Assembly (NCBI GenBank): GCA_016278615.1
Contig: JADQBM010000070.1
Coordinates: 1-34,967 of the forward strand
Source: Clostridia bacterium
Lineage (GTDB): Bacteria; Bacillota; Clostridia; Peptostreptococcales; JAAYPU01
DNA: 34,967 nucleotides
Direction of reading: 5' to 3'
This document shows positions 1-7,740 of this stretch, in pieces; position 1 is the stretch's first letter, and every line of letters starts with the position of its first letter. The notes beneath the pieces were generated by a model. It ran no database searches, was not told the origin of the DNA, and was given only the letters and a program-made list of their open reading frames with translations. The position numbers were made by a program, and so were the translations under genes.

Positions 1-11
1 GAGGTAGGTGC

Positions 12-428
12 ATGAAGCGATGGGAACAAGTGAATGCGGTCCAAAATATGCAAAATTATATTATGGAACATCTGGGAGAGCCTATCACATTGTTAGGTCT
101 ATCTCGGCGTGCGGGATACTCTCCCTTTCATTCTGCAAGGGTTTTCAAAGAGCTTACAGGAAGGGCTCCTTTTGAATACATTCGCACATTGAGACTCACC
201 CAGGCAGCATTGAAATTGAGGGACGAAAAGCCCAAGGTCATGGATGTGGCACTGGACTTTGTGTTTGATACTCATGAAGGGTTTACAAGAGCCTTTTCAA
301 AAGAATTTGGGATTACTCCCTACAAATACAGCAAGAGCCCACCACCCATTAAGCTTTTTATGCCGACTCCAGTTCGAGATGAATATCTTTTTTATCAGAA
401 AGGAGAAGGAATTATGGAAAAAAATTGA
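12..428 (+). CDS. AraC-family regulator, DNA-binding half
   Basis: This 138-residue product is an AraC/XylS DNA-binding domain with two helix-turn-helix units, roughly residues 15-60 and 65-110. The second ends in the family-typical FSKEFGITPYKY. ATG at 12 follows a GAGGTAGG ribosome site. Relatives of about 290 residues fuse this domain to a C-terminal GyrI-like effector-binding domain. Here the frame stops at 428, exactly where the next frame (TTG at 425) encodes that domain. It may be read as one protein by -1 frameshifting at the A-run, as two coupled proteins, or be a recent frameshift mutation. Its target and effector are unknown. The family call is firm; the way the two halves are expressed is inference. 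Confidence 0.85.
   Translation: MKRWEQVNAVQNMQNYIMEHLGEPITLLGLSRRAGYSPFHSARVFKELTGRAPFEYIRTLRLTQAALKLRDEKPKVMDVALDFVFDTHEGFTRAFSKEFGITPYKYSKSPPPIKLFMPTPVRDEYLFYQKGEGIMEKN
401..428 (+). other. Possible -1 frameshift site with upstream SD-like element
   Basis: Seven A residues (418-424) sit just before the zero-frame stop at 426-428. The heptamer A-AAA-AAT at 419-425 has the X-XXY-YYZ layout. A Shine-Dalgarno-like AGGAG at 401-405 ends 13 bases upstream, close to the spacing that stimulates -1 shifting in dnaX. A -1 slip joins the AraC domain to the GyrI-like frame without loss. The same AGGAG is followed by an in-frame ATG at 414, and TTG 425 overlaps the stop, so re-initiation is an alternative. 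Confidence 0.4.
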
Positions 429-919
429 CGTCAAATACGGTGTTTGTTCAGGTGATTGACCGCCCTGAGAGAAAGCTGATTCTCAAGCGTGGAACACATG
501 CTAAGGATTATTTTGAATACTGCGAAGAGGTGGATTGTGATATTTGGGGGCTTTTATGTAGTGTAAAAGAAGCGCTTTATGAACCTATTGGCATGTGGCT
601 TCCCTCTCGTTTTAGGCCTAAAGGAACCTCTTATTACGCCCAAGGGGTGGAAGTGCCTAGTGATTATACGGGTGTCGTTCCAGAGGGACTGGAAATGATT
701 GATTTGCCACCTTGCCAAATGATGGTCTTCCAAGGGCAGCCTTTTGAAAATGAAGATTTCTGTGAAGCAATTATGGAATTGTCGGATGTCATGGATTCCT
801 ATAATCCTGAAATCTATGGTTTTGCCTGGGCTGACGAAGATGCACCAAGATTTCAGTTGGAACCACAGGGCTATAGAGGTTATATAGAAGCAAGACCGGT
901 GAAGCGCCTTAATAAATAA
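425..919 (+). CDS. GyrI-like effector-binding domain (second half of the AraC regulator)
   Basis: This frame encodes about 164 residues resembling the GyrI-like/AraC effector-binding domain: an early strand region (VFVQVIDRPERKLILKRG), a central LPSRFRPKGTSYYAQGVEV stretch, and a C-terminal region ending in GYIEARPVK. Such domains bind small, often hydrophobic, ligands next to an AraC DNA-binding domain. The formal start is TTG at 425, overlapping the upstream TGA; it has no ribosome site at ideal distance (AGGAG lies 19 bases upstream). It is more natural as the C-terminal half of the preceding gene. The domain call rests on pattern recognition. Confidence 0.7.
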   Translation: MTSNTVFVQVIDRPERKLILKRGTHAKDYFEYCEEVDCDIWGLLCSVKEALYEPIGMWLPSRFRPKGTSYYAQGVEVPSDYTGVVPEGLEMIDLPPCQMMVFQGQPFENEDFCEAIMELSDVMDSYNPEIYGFAWADEDAPRFQLEPQGYRGYIEARPVKRLNK

Positions 920-930
920 AGCCTATCCGA

Positions 931-960
931 TTTACTGAAAACGTAATATTGTGATATATT
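931..960 (+). promoter_or_regulatory. Candidate sigma-A promoter of the PrpR-type regulator
   Basis: TTTACT (931-936) and TATATT (955-960) are separated by 18 bases, about 75 bases upstream of the regulator start. The match is moderate in an AT-rich stretch. The gap 920-1034 holds no other clear signal. Confidence 0.35.
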
Positions 961-1034
961 TAATGATGAAGATGAAAACCAGTGGTCGGCATCATCTTGC
1001 AAGAAGTAGATGAAAAAGGCAAGGAGGGTTCCAT

Positions 1035-2936
1035 ATGGCAAAGGATATTGTATTAATCTCACCTTTTGAAACATTACATGAAATGGCAATAAGGCTCGTC
1101 AATGAACATAACTATGAGGATATTGGGGTGGTGTCTGGTGACTTATCTCAAGGTGTTATTGCAGCTCACGAAGCAGTATCCAAAGGTGCAAAAATACTTA
1201 TCTCGCGTGGTGGAACCTATTCGAAAATCTGTGAAGCAGTGGATGTTCCAGTAGTTGAAATAAAACTGACAGCTTTCGATGTATTTAATAGTTTTAAATG
1301 CATTCTTCATATTAATCAGCCTATAGCGATAATTGGGTATCAGAATGTCATACAAGGATACGATATTATTGAGGAATTGCTCGTAGGGCTTGATATAATC
1401 AAATTGACATTGGATGATAGTCAGTCGGTTGAAAAGCAAATTTGTCAATGTATGGATAGCGGGATCAAGGTGTTTGTTGGGGATAGTATTGTTAACTCCA
1501 TTGCTATGAAGCATAACTGTGTAAGCTACCTGATTGAGTCTGGAGAAGAGGCTATTTCCAATGCAATGGAAGAAGCCATACGTGTGTTGCATGCGACTCA
1601 AATTGAACGTGAGCGTATGCAGAGATTTATGGCAGTCATTGATAATACAAGTGATGGCATTATCTCCACAGATAAAGAAAGCCATATTAATGTTTTTAAT
1701 ACCAATGCGGAAAAAATACTTGATATCACCAAAAAAGAAGTCCTTGGGAGACCGCTATTAGATGCAATTGGTGACAATGCGCTTACTCGTATTGCGCTAT
1801 CTCAACAAACCAAAGTTGATTCCATTCATAGTGTTGATAATGCTAAGTTGGCAATAAATCATGTCCCTATTGTAGTAGGCGATGAAAATATGGGCAGTAT
1901 TATTACCTTTCAAGATGTAACCAAAATACAGAACCTGGAAAAAAAGATACGGATTAAGCTAAGTGAAAAGGGCTTTATTGCGCGCTATTCTTTTGAAGAT
2001 ATTATCTATAAAAGTGCAGCAATGCGGCGTTGTATTGAAAGGGCAAAAACCTATGGGAATTATGATTCTTCAGTATTGATCAGTGGGCCCAGTGGCGTGG
2101 GTAAGGAGTTGTTGGCACAGTCCATTCATAATGTCAGCAATCGCGCCTCTGGTCCTTTTGTACCCATAAACTGTGCTGCGCTTCCCCCGTCATTAATAGA
2201 GAGTGAATTGTTTGGCTATGTGGAAGGTGCTTTTACAGGAGCAAAAAAAGGAGGGAAATCAGGTTTATTTGAGCTTTCCCACGGGGGAACGATATTTCTT
2301 GATGAAATCAGCGAGTTGCCATTGGATTTACAAGGGCGTCTGTTACGTGTTATACAAGAACGAGAGGTCATGAGAATCGGAGATGATTGTATGATTCCCG
2401 TTGATGTGCGCATCATTTGCGCTTCTAATCGCGATTTGAGAGATCAGGTGAGCAAAGGAAAATTTAGAAGAGACTTGTTGTTTCGTATTAATATATTAAC
2501 CTTAAACGTTCCGCCATTAGACCAACGACGTGAGGACATTGTACCTCTTGCGGAGTACTTGGTACAGGACTACAGAGAGAAATATGATCGCCCTTATATG
2601 ATGCTATCCAAAGAAGCATTGGCCTATCTTAAAGGTTTTCAATATGAGGGAAATGTTCGGGAACTGCAAGGTATGATAGAGCGAGCGGTAGTTATCTGTG
2701 AGGGGGAGCAGATTCTCGTTGAACATATTGAAGATGTGGCGGCTAATCTTGCTACGGAGGCAATTGTTGAACAAGAGCTGTTCATGCAGGAGCCAACCCT
2801 TAAGGATTTGGAGAAGCAGTATATAGAATATGTTCATAACAAATACCAGGGATCGGCTGGAAATATGTGCAAGGTACTTGGGATTGATCGCAGTACCCTC
2901 TGGAGAAAAAGAAAAAACCATTTAACATCTGGATAA
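1035..2936 (+). CDS. Sigma-54-dependent activator with PrpR N-terminal sensor
   Basis: This 633-residue enhancer-binding protein activates sigma-54 promoters by ATP hydrolysis. Its order is a PrpR-type sensor (about residues 5-180), a PAS domain (about 195-300), an AAA+ domain (about 325-550) and a Fis-type helix-turn-helix at the end (KVLGIDRSTLWRKRK). The AAA+ part has Walker A GPSGVGKE (near 351), the sigma-54 contact loop GAFTGA (near 397) and Walker B GTIFLDEI. ATG at 1035 follows AAGGAGGG. The downstream operon has a matching -24/-12 promoter and upstream palindromes, so this is very likely its activator. PrpR itself senses 2-methylcitrate; here an acid-sugar or sugar-phosphate ligand is more plausible from context, which is inference. 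Confidence 0.9.
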   Translation: MAKDIVLISPFETLHEMAIRLVNEHNYEDIGVVSGDLSQGVIAAHEAVSKGAKILISRGGTYSKICEAVDVPVVEIKLTAFDVFNSFKCILHINQPIAIIGYQNVIQGYDIIEELLVGLDIIKLTLDDSQSVEKQICQCMDSGIKVFVGDSIVNSIAMKHNCVSYLIESGEEAISNAMEEAIRVLHATQIERERMQRFMAVIDNTSDGIISTDKESHINVFNTNAEKILDITKKEVLGRPLLDAIGDNALTRIALSQQTKVDSIHSVDNAKLAINHVPIVVGDENMGSIITFQDVTKIQNLEKKIRIKLSEKGFIARYSFEDIIYKSAAMRRCIERAKTYGNYDSSVLISGPSGVGKELLAQSIHNVSNRASGPFVPINCAALPPSLIESELFGYVEGAFTGAKKGGKSGLFELSHGGTIFLDEISELPLDLQGRLLRVIQEREVMRIGDDCMIPVDVRIICASNRDLRDQVSKGKFRRDLLFRINILTLNVPPLDQRREDIVPLAEYLVQDYREKYDRPYMMLSKEALAYLKGFQYEGNVRELQGMIERAVVICEGEQILVEHIEDVAANLATEAIVEQELFMQEPTLKDLEKQYIEYVHNKYQGSAGNMCKVLGIDRSTLWRKRKNHLTSG

Positions 2937-2940
2937 TTTG

Positions 2941-2986
2941 TTGCAATTTGCAATGTTGCATTTTGCAAGATTGATGCAGTTTGCAA
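2941..2986 (+). promoter_or_regulatory. Three upstream activator sites, TTGCA-N3-TGCAA
   Basis: Three 13-base palindromic sites lie at 2941-2953, 2956-2968 and 2974-2986 (TTGCAATTTGCAA, TTGCATTTTGCAA, ATGCAGTTTGCAA). They sit directly behind the activator gene and about 180-220 bases upstream of the -24/-12 promoter, the usual distance for enhancer sites. A lone half-site, TTGCAA, occurs at 3122. The activator's Fis-type domain is the likely binder. Confidence 0.7.
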
Positions 2987-3060
2987 TAATTTATCATCAT
3001 AAAAGCACATAAGTATGAAGGAGTTAATGAGAAAGTCCTATTATATATGTTGTTGATTAT

Positions 3061-3097
3061 CCCACTGAAATAATTTGTTTCAGTGGGGTTTTGTTTT
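3061..3097 (+). terminator. Intrinsic terminator after the activator gene
   Basis: CCCACTGAAA (3061-3070) and TTTCAGTGGG (3078-3087) form a perfect 10-pair stem with a 7-base loop, followed by GTTTTGTTTT. It ends activator transcription before the operon promoter. Confidence 0.85.
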
Positions 3098-3163
3098 GCA
3101 AATAAAGGTGTAACGTAATACTTGCAAAAAATAGGAGCATTTTAAAATAGACATTATGCCAGG

Positions 3164-3180
3164 TTGGTATGGGAATTGCT
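3164..3180 (+). promoter_or_regulatory. Sigma-54 (-24/-12) promoter of the acid-sugar operon
   Basis: TTGGTATGGGAATTGCT has GG at 3166-3167 and GC at 3178-3179 with the required 10-base gap, and agrees with TTGGCAC-N5-TTGCW except for two bases. Transcription should start near 3190, leaving a leader of about 80 bases. The adjacent sigma-54 activator and its palindromic sites support the call. Confidence 0.8.
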
Positions 3181-3272
3181 ATTCATTCAGATGAAAACAA
3201 GAAAAAGTCAAATAGTGTATCTAACTTTATTCATAACAAGATTGTAATCATCACATAAAGGAGCTGTTGTAC

Positions 3273-4538
3273 TTGATTTATATAATTGCAGATGATTTAA
3301 CCGGTGCAAATGATACGGGTGTTCAATATAAAAGACGAGGATTGCGTACATTGATATCTACAGAAGTAGATTTAACCCTTTTGGATCAGTTCGCTGGCTC
3401 TTTTGATGTGATCTCTATAAATGCAGATACTCGAACTAAGGATTCCCAGCTTGCCTACAAAACAACTTATGATTTTGTAAAGCATATTCAAGAAACAAAC
3501 CATAAATATATCTATAAAAAGGTGGATTCATTAGTTCGGGGTAACGCAGCGCAGGAGCTTGAAGCTGTCATGGACGCACTGGATTCTTCCCTTGCAATCG
3601 TAGCAATTAGTTATCCTGCTAATGCAAGGACTCTAAATAATGGCATATTAAGGCTCCCCCACGTTAACGGAGAACAATCAGAAGTCAATGTTACCAAACT
3701 TTTCTCTGATGGCATGAATCGTAAGGTGAAGGGAATATCATTGCAAACGGTTCGCCAAGGAATAGAGGCTGTTCAAATAGCCATTAGGCAGGGACAATCT
3801 CATAAAGCCCAGGTTTTCGTCATTGATGCCGTCACGGATCATGACCTCTCTGTGGTTAGAGATGTATCATTGGCCCAAGAAGATAAAGTGGTTTTATGTG
3901 GATCTGCCGGTTTGGCGAATCAATTGAGTTTGATAGAAGGAAGCGATGTTTTAATAGAGACATTTCATGAAGACACAAATGGCGTTACTCTTGTGGTCAT
4001 TGGGTCGCGAAATGCTTGTACAGCAGAACAAATCCAAGCTCTTGCAGATGAAACAGGCATGCCGATTATTACAGCGTTAACTTCAGAGATTCTTAAAGGA
4101 GAAACAAAGAAAGTTTCGAAAGAGATTCTTGCCCAAGCAGACAATCTGATTAACGGGGGTTGTAAATTGTTGGCGGTTGTTGTGGATACGCTCTTTATGG
4201 ATTATAGGATTTCCCATAATGACAGCCAAGATGTCATAAATGATTCTTTAAGGATTGCGGATGTTATAGGGAGCTTAGCAAATGAGCTCTGTGAACGTTA
4301 CCACATCAGTGCAATTTTATCTTCTGGAGGAGATACTTCTTTGGCGGTACTCAAAGCTCTTGAAGCAAAGGGAATTGAGTTGAATTCAGAAATTTTGCCA
4401 GGTGTTCCTATTGGACGATTAATAGGAGGAAAGTCGGAGGGCATGACCATTGTGACAAAATCGGGTGGGTTTGGACAAAAAGACTCCCTCATCCGTTCCA
4501 TTGAATATTTAACACTTGAGAAAGAAGGGATAAAATGA
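3273..4538 (+). CDS. DUF1537 (four-carbon acid sugar) kinase
   Basis: The product (about 421 residues) belongs to the DUF1537 family, ATP-dependent kinases of acid sugars such as D-threonate, L-threonate and D-erythronate. The N-terminal domain opens with the family signature IADDLTGANDTG. The C-terminal nucleotide-binding domain shows SSGGDTSLAVL and VTKSGGFGQKDSL. TTG at 3273 is preferred because AAAGGAG (3257-3263) lies 9 bases upstream; TTG at 3267 would leave only 3. It is the first gene of the operon and overlaps the next gene by four bases (ATGA). With the PdxA2-type enzyme downstream, it probably makes a 4-phospho acid sugar. Which stereoisomer is used cannot be told from sequence. 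Confidence 0.88.
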   Translation: MIYIIADDLTGANDTGVQYKRRGLRTLISTEVDLTLLDQFAGSFDVISINADTRTKDSQLAYKTTYDFVKHIQETNHKYIYKKVDSLVRGNAAQELEAVMDALDSSLAIVAISYPANARTLNNGILRLPHVNGEQSEVNVTKLFSDGMNRKVKGISLQTVRQGIEAVQIAIRQGQSHKAQVFVIDAVTDHDLSVVRDVSLAQEDKVVLCGSAGLANQLSLIEGSDVLIETFHEDTNGVTLVVIGSRNACTAEQIQALADETGMPIITALTSEILKGETKKVSKEILAQADNLINGGCKLLAVVVDTLFMDYRISHNDSQDVINDSLRIADVIGSLANELCERYHISAILSSGGDTSLAVLKALEAKGIELNSEILPGVPIGRLIGGKSEGMTIVTKSGGFGQKDSLIRSIEYLTLEKEGIK

Positions 4539-5689
4539 ATCAATATCAGTTAACTATTCCTGGCCATGTAAGTGCCGGTGAGAATACGATTTTACAGCTA
4601 AGGAATATAATAAAGAGCGAAGAAGTCACGAAGGTCATTATCTTTACAGATGCAGGGGTACTGGGTAGTGGTATCTGTCAAAGTATTTTTGAAGAGGTAG
4701 AAAAATCGGGTGCTAAATTCCATGTTATTAGTGATTTGCGCCCGGAGCCATCCACCCAAGACGTTATGCGTGCAGTTGAGCAAATCAATGGGGCAGAAGG
4801 GGAATTAGTTGTCGCCGTTGGAGGCGGGAGTGTAATGGATATGGCAAAGCTATGTGCCGCCATGAAGGGGGCATCCTATGATATATATGACCTACTTGAA
4901 GATAACAGCATAATGAAGAAAGGCCTTCCAACAGTAATGATTCCCACCACGTGTGGAACGGGTAGTGAATCCACCTTTAATGCCATCGTAGCGGTACTTG
5001 AGAAGTCGGTAAAAATCGGCATCGTAAATAAAAGTATGATTGCAGATTATGTATTGCTTGATGGAAACATGATTCGAAAGTTGCCACCGAAAATAATCGC
5101 ATCTACTGGAGTGGATGCACTAACCCATGTGGTTGAATGCTTTACTTCCAACAAGGCAAATCCTTTCAGTGATTTGTTTGCTTTAGAAGGTACAAAGCTT
5201 ATTTTCAATAATTTGGTTTCAGCTTATAAAAACCCAAATGACATGGAGGCAAAAAGCAATATGTTACTTGCAGCATTTTATGGTGGCGTCTCTATTTCCG
5301 CATCAGGAACAACTGCTGTACATGCGTTGGCTTATCCTCTGGGAGGCAAATATCATATTGCTCATGGAATATCGAATGCCATATTATTTGCGCCTGTAAT
5401 GCGGGCGAATTTAGAAGCCTGTGGGGACCGGTTGGCGCTATTGGAAGATGCGGTTAATCCAAATGGCTATGGTCGCAGTCAATTTGAAAAAGGAAATGAA
5501 ATGATCAGACGTATTGAAGCAGTGGTTAAAGATACCGATATACCATCCAATTTGAATGAATATGGTATAGGCACGGAAGATATAGATGCTCTGGTTGAAG
5601 CGGCTGCTGATTGTAAGCGACTTTTAAATAATAATTGTAGAAATTTAACCAATGAAGATATTCAAAAGATCTATCAAGAAATCATATAA
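4535..5689 (+). CDS. Iron-containing alcohol dehydrogenase
   Basis: This 384-residue group III (iron-dependent) alcohol dehydrogenase has the NAD-binding motif VGGGSVMDMAK, PTTCGTGSE, and metal ligands at D194, H198, H263 and H277 (GVDALTHVVE; AVHALAYPLGG; HIAHG). The family reduces aldehydes or ketones, or oxidises alcohols, in the cytoplasm. Its start overlaps the kinase stop by four bases, implying translational coupling. An enzyme of this type is not needed in the known D-threonate kinase/PdxA2 route. It may handle an aldehyde product of the aldolase encoded two genes downstream, or oxidise the incoming sugar. The substrate is unknown. Confidence 0.88.
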   Translation: MNQYQLTIPGHVSAGENTILQLRNIIKSEEVTKVIIFTDAGVLGSGICQSIFEEVEKSGAKFHVISDLRPEPSTQDVMRAVEQINGAEGELVVAVGGGSVMDMAKLCAAMKGASYDIYDLLEDNSIMKKGLPTVMIPTTCGTGSESTFNAIVAVLEKSVKIGIVNKSMIADYVLLDGNMIRKLPPKIIASTGVDALTHVVECFTSNKANPFSDLFALEGTKLIFNNLVSAYKNPNDMEAKSNMLLAAFYGGVSISASGTTAVHALAYPLGGKYHIAHGISNAILFAPVMRANLEACGDRLALLEDAVNPNGYGRSQFEKGNEMIRRIEAVVKDTDIPSNLNEYGIGTEDIDALVEAAADCKRLLNNNCRNLTNEDIQKIYQEII

Positions 5690-5702
5690 GGGAGGGATTT
5701 AA

Positions 5703-6785
5703 ATGTCGCAACTACCTATTTTAGGTATTACAATGGGTGATCCCAGCGGGATCGGTCCTGAAATAACTGTAAAGGCACTCTCAAAACAGCATGTATATCA
5801 AATTTGTCGTCCCCTGGTTATAGGGAGTGGCAAAGTTGTCAGCCAAGGCATGCAGATTGCTCAGAAAAACATGGAAGTTCATGTAATTTCCAGTGTAAAC
5901 GATGCTAAATTCAAATATGGTATTATAGATGTACTTGATCAAGATAATGTGGATTTATCCAAGTTAGAGCATGGGAAGGTAAGTGTACAAGGAGGCGCTG
6001 CAGCATATGAAGCCATTGAAAAAGTCATTGACCTTGCCATGAAAGATGAAATCCATGGGACCATTACAGGTCCGTTGAATAAAGAGGCGCTCAACATGGC
6101 TGGATACCATTATAGTGGACATACTGAGATTTATGCCAAGCTCACAGATACACGAGACTACAGTATGATGTTGGTTCATGATAACTTGCACGTGGTACAT
6201 GTTTCTACACATGTGGCCTTAAGAAAAGCATGTGACCTCTGTAAAAAAGAACGCATTCACAAGGTGATTGAAATAGCACATAATGTATGCATCAGTTTGG
6301 GCATTGAAAGTCCACGAATTGGCGTTGCGGGCTTGAATCCCCATGCAGGTGAAAATGGCTTGTTTGGGAGAGAAGAAATCCAAGAGATTATCCCCGCTAT
6401 TTTACAAGCACAGGAGGCGGGCATTGGTGCTGAGGGACCAATTGCTCCAGATACATTGTTTTCTAAAGCCTTGGGAGGGCAATATGATATCGTCGTTGCC
6501 ATGTACCATGATCAAGGGCACATTCCCCTTAAACTTTTAGGCTTTAAATATGATCATGCTACAAAAAAATGGGGAAACATTAGCGGCGTGAATATTACTC
6601 TGGGGCTACCTATTATTCGCTCTGCTGTGGACCATGGGACAGCATTTGGAAAGGCAGGAAAGGGCACTGCTAACGACGAAAGTCTATTAAATGCCATTGA
6701 ATATGGGGCGAAACTTGCCATTGCCAGAATGAATCAGAAGGAAGAAAATATTAAGGCGAATAGTCTAAATCCTAAGGAGGAATGA
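5703..6785 (+). CDS. pdxA2: PdxA2-type 4-phospho-acid-sugar dehydrogenase
   Basis: This 360-residue PdxA-family enzyme starts at ATG 5703 behind GGGAGGG. Motifs include GITMGDPSGIGPEI, GHTEIYAKLT, GLNPHAGENGLFG, MYHDQGHIPLK and SAVDHGTAFGKAGKG, which carry the metal-binding histidines and phosphate-binding residues. True PdxA makes pyridoxal phosphate by oxidising 4-phosphohydroxythreonine. PdxA2 paralogues beside DUF1537 kinases instead oxidise D-threonate or D-erythronate 4-phosphate, which decarboxylates to dihydroxyacetone phosphate. The operon position strongly favours the PdxA2 role. The symbol is given on that context; biochemically this remains inference. Confidence 0.85.
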   Translation: MSQLPILGITMGDPSGIGPEITVKALSKQHVYQICRPLVIGSGKVVSQGMQIAQKNMEVHVISSVNDAKFKYGIIDVLDQDNVDLSKLEHGKVSVQGGAAAYEAIEKVIDLAMKDEIHGTITGPLNKEALNMAGYHYSGHTEIYAKLTDTRDYSMMLVHDNLHVVHVSTHVALRKACDLCKKERIHKVIEIAHNVCISLGIESPRIGVAGLNPHAGENGLFGREEIQEIIPAILQAQEAGIGAEGPIAPDTLFSKALGGQYDIVVAMYHDQGHIPLKLLGFKYDHATKKWGNISGVNITLGLPIIRSAVDHGTAFGKAGKGTANDESLLNAIEYGAKLAIARMNQKEENIKANSLNPKEE

Positions 6786-6787
6786 AA

Positions 6788-7705
6788 ATGAATAAAAAGT
6801 ATTATGGGGTAATACCTCCTATCATTACCCCTGTGGATGCCCAGGAAAATGTGGATGATGAAGGTTTTCGAGGATTACTTGAGCATTGTATACAAGGGGG
6901 ACTTCATGGTATTTTCGTTGCTGGTAGCAACGGGGAAACCCTGGCATTGACACAAAAGGAGCGAGACAATTCTATTAGAATTGCAGTTGATCAGTGTGGT
7001 GACAGAGTTCCTGTAATGGCAGGTGTCATGGACTCAAGTACCCGCCGTGTGATCGAGAACATTAAAAGATTGGAGCAGCTTGGAGGCAAGTGTGCTGTTG
7101 TTACATCTATATTCTATGCACGTCATACATCACAAGACGAAACGATTCGTCATTTTGAAAAAATATCAAAAGAAACCAATGTAGATATTATGATTTACAA
7201 CATACCCATGTTTACAGGACTTAGCTTAACAGCCAACACTATTGAAGAAATATCCAAGTTTGATGGCGTTGTTGGATACAAAGACAGTTCCGGTAACTTT
7301 CCGGATTTTCAAAAGCTTTTAACGTATTTTGAAGGCAGTAATTTCTCTATGCTGCAAGGCGCCACTGTTTATTCCATGGTAAGTATGCTTATTGGTGCAG
7401 ATGGATTTGTTCCATCTATAGCGCCCTTGTTTCCTAAGCTCTTTGTTGATGCTTTCGAGGCTGGAGGTTCCAAAAACATCGACCTTAGTATGAAATATGA
7501 TGTTTTGTTAAGAGAAACATCAAAGATATTGGGGATGACAAAAAGCGCTACTGCAGCGAATAAATTTGCTTTATCTACTCTTGGATTTACCCACAAGCGG
7601 GTTATTGACCCCCAAGATCCCATAAAAAAAGACGAAGAAAAAAATATTCTTGAAAAAATTTCTGAAATAAATGGAATGTATGAAGCATTTAAAGCCAGTT
7701 TATAA
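6788..7705 (+). CDS. DapA/NanA-family lyase (class I aldolase)
   Basis: A 305-residue member of the dihydrodipicolinate synthase/N-acetylneuraminate lyase family. It keeps the Schiff-base lysine K165 (GYKDSSG), the catalytic tyrosine Y137 (MIYNIP) and the substrate carboxylate motif GSNGET in place of GTTGE. ATG at 6788 is chosen because AAGGAGG (6774-6780) lies 7 bases upstream; ATG 6782 would be only 1 base away. The preceding gene stops at 6785. Family members cleave or form pyruvate adducts (2-keto-3-deoxy acids, sialic acid, dihydrodipicolinate). In this operon it more likely splits a 2-oxo acid sugar than makes lysine, but the reaction is not determined. Confidence 0.85.
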   Translation: MNKKYYGVIPPIITPVDAQENVDDEGFRGLLEHCIQGGLHGIFVAGSNGETLALTQKERDNSIRIAVDQCGDRVPVMAGVMDSSTRRVIENIKRLEQLGGKCAVVTSIFYARHTSQDETIRHFEKISKETNVDIMIYNIPMFTGLSLTANTIEEISKFDGVVGYKDSSGNFPDFQKLLTYFEGSNFSMLQGATVYSMVSMLIGADGFVPSIAPLFPKLFVDAFEAGGSKNIDLSMKYDVLLRETSKILGMTKSATAANKFALSTLGFTHKRVIDPQDPIKKDEEKNILEKISEINGMYEAFKASL

Positions 7706-7740
7706 TAGACTTCAATTTCAAAGGAAGGAGGCGGATATCC

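Noticed and set aside
986-1001. A -24/-12-like sequence (TCGGCATCATCTTGCA) upstream of the sigma-54 activator gene
   Set aside because: GG and GC are separated by nine bases instead of ten, and sigma-54 does not tolerate that; a vegetative promoter at 931-960 is a better explanation.
1143-1685. Long open frame of 180 codons on the minus strand
   Set aside because: It lies entirely inside the sensor region of the activator gene, has no ribosome site and no family resemblance; it is an antisense shadow.
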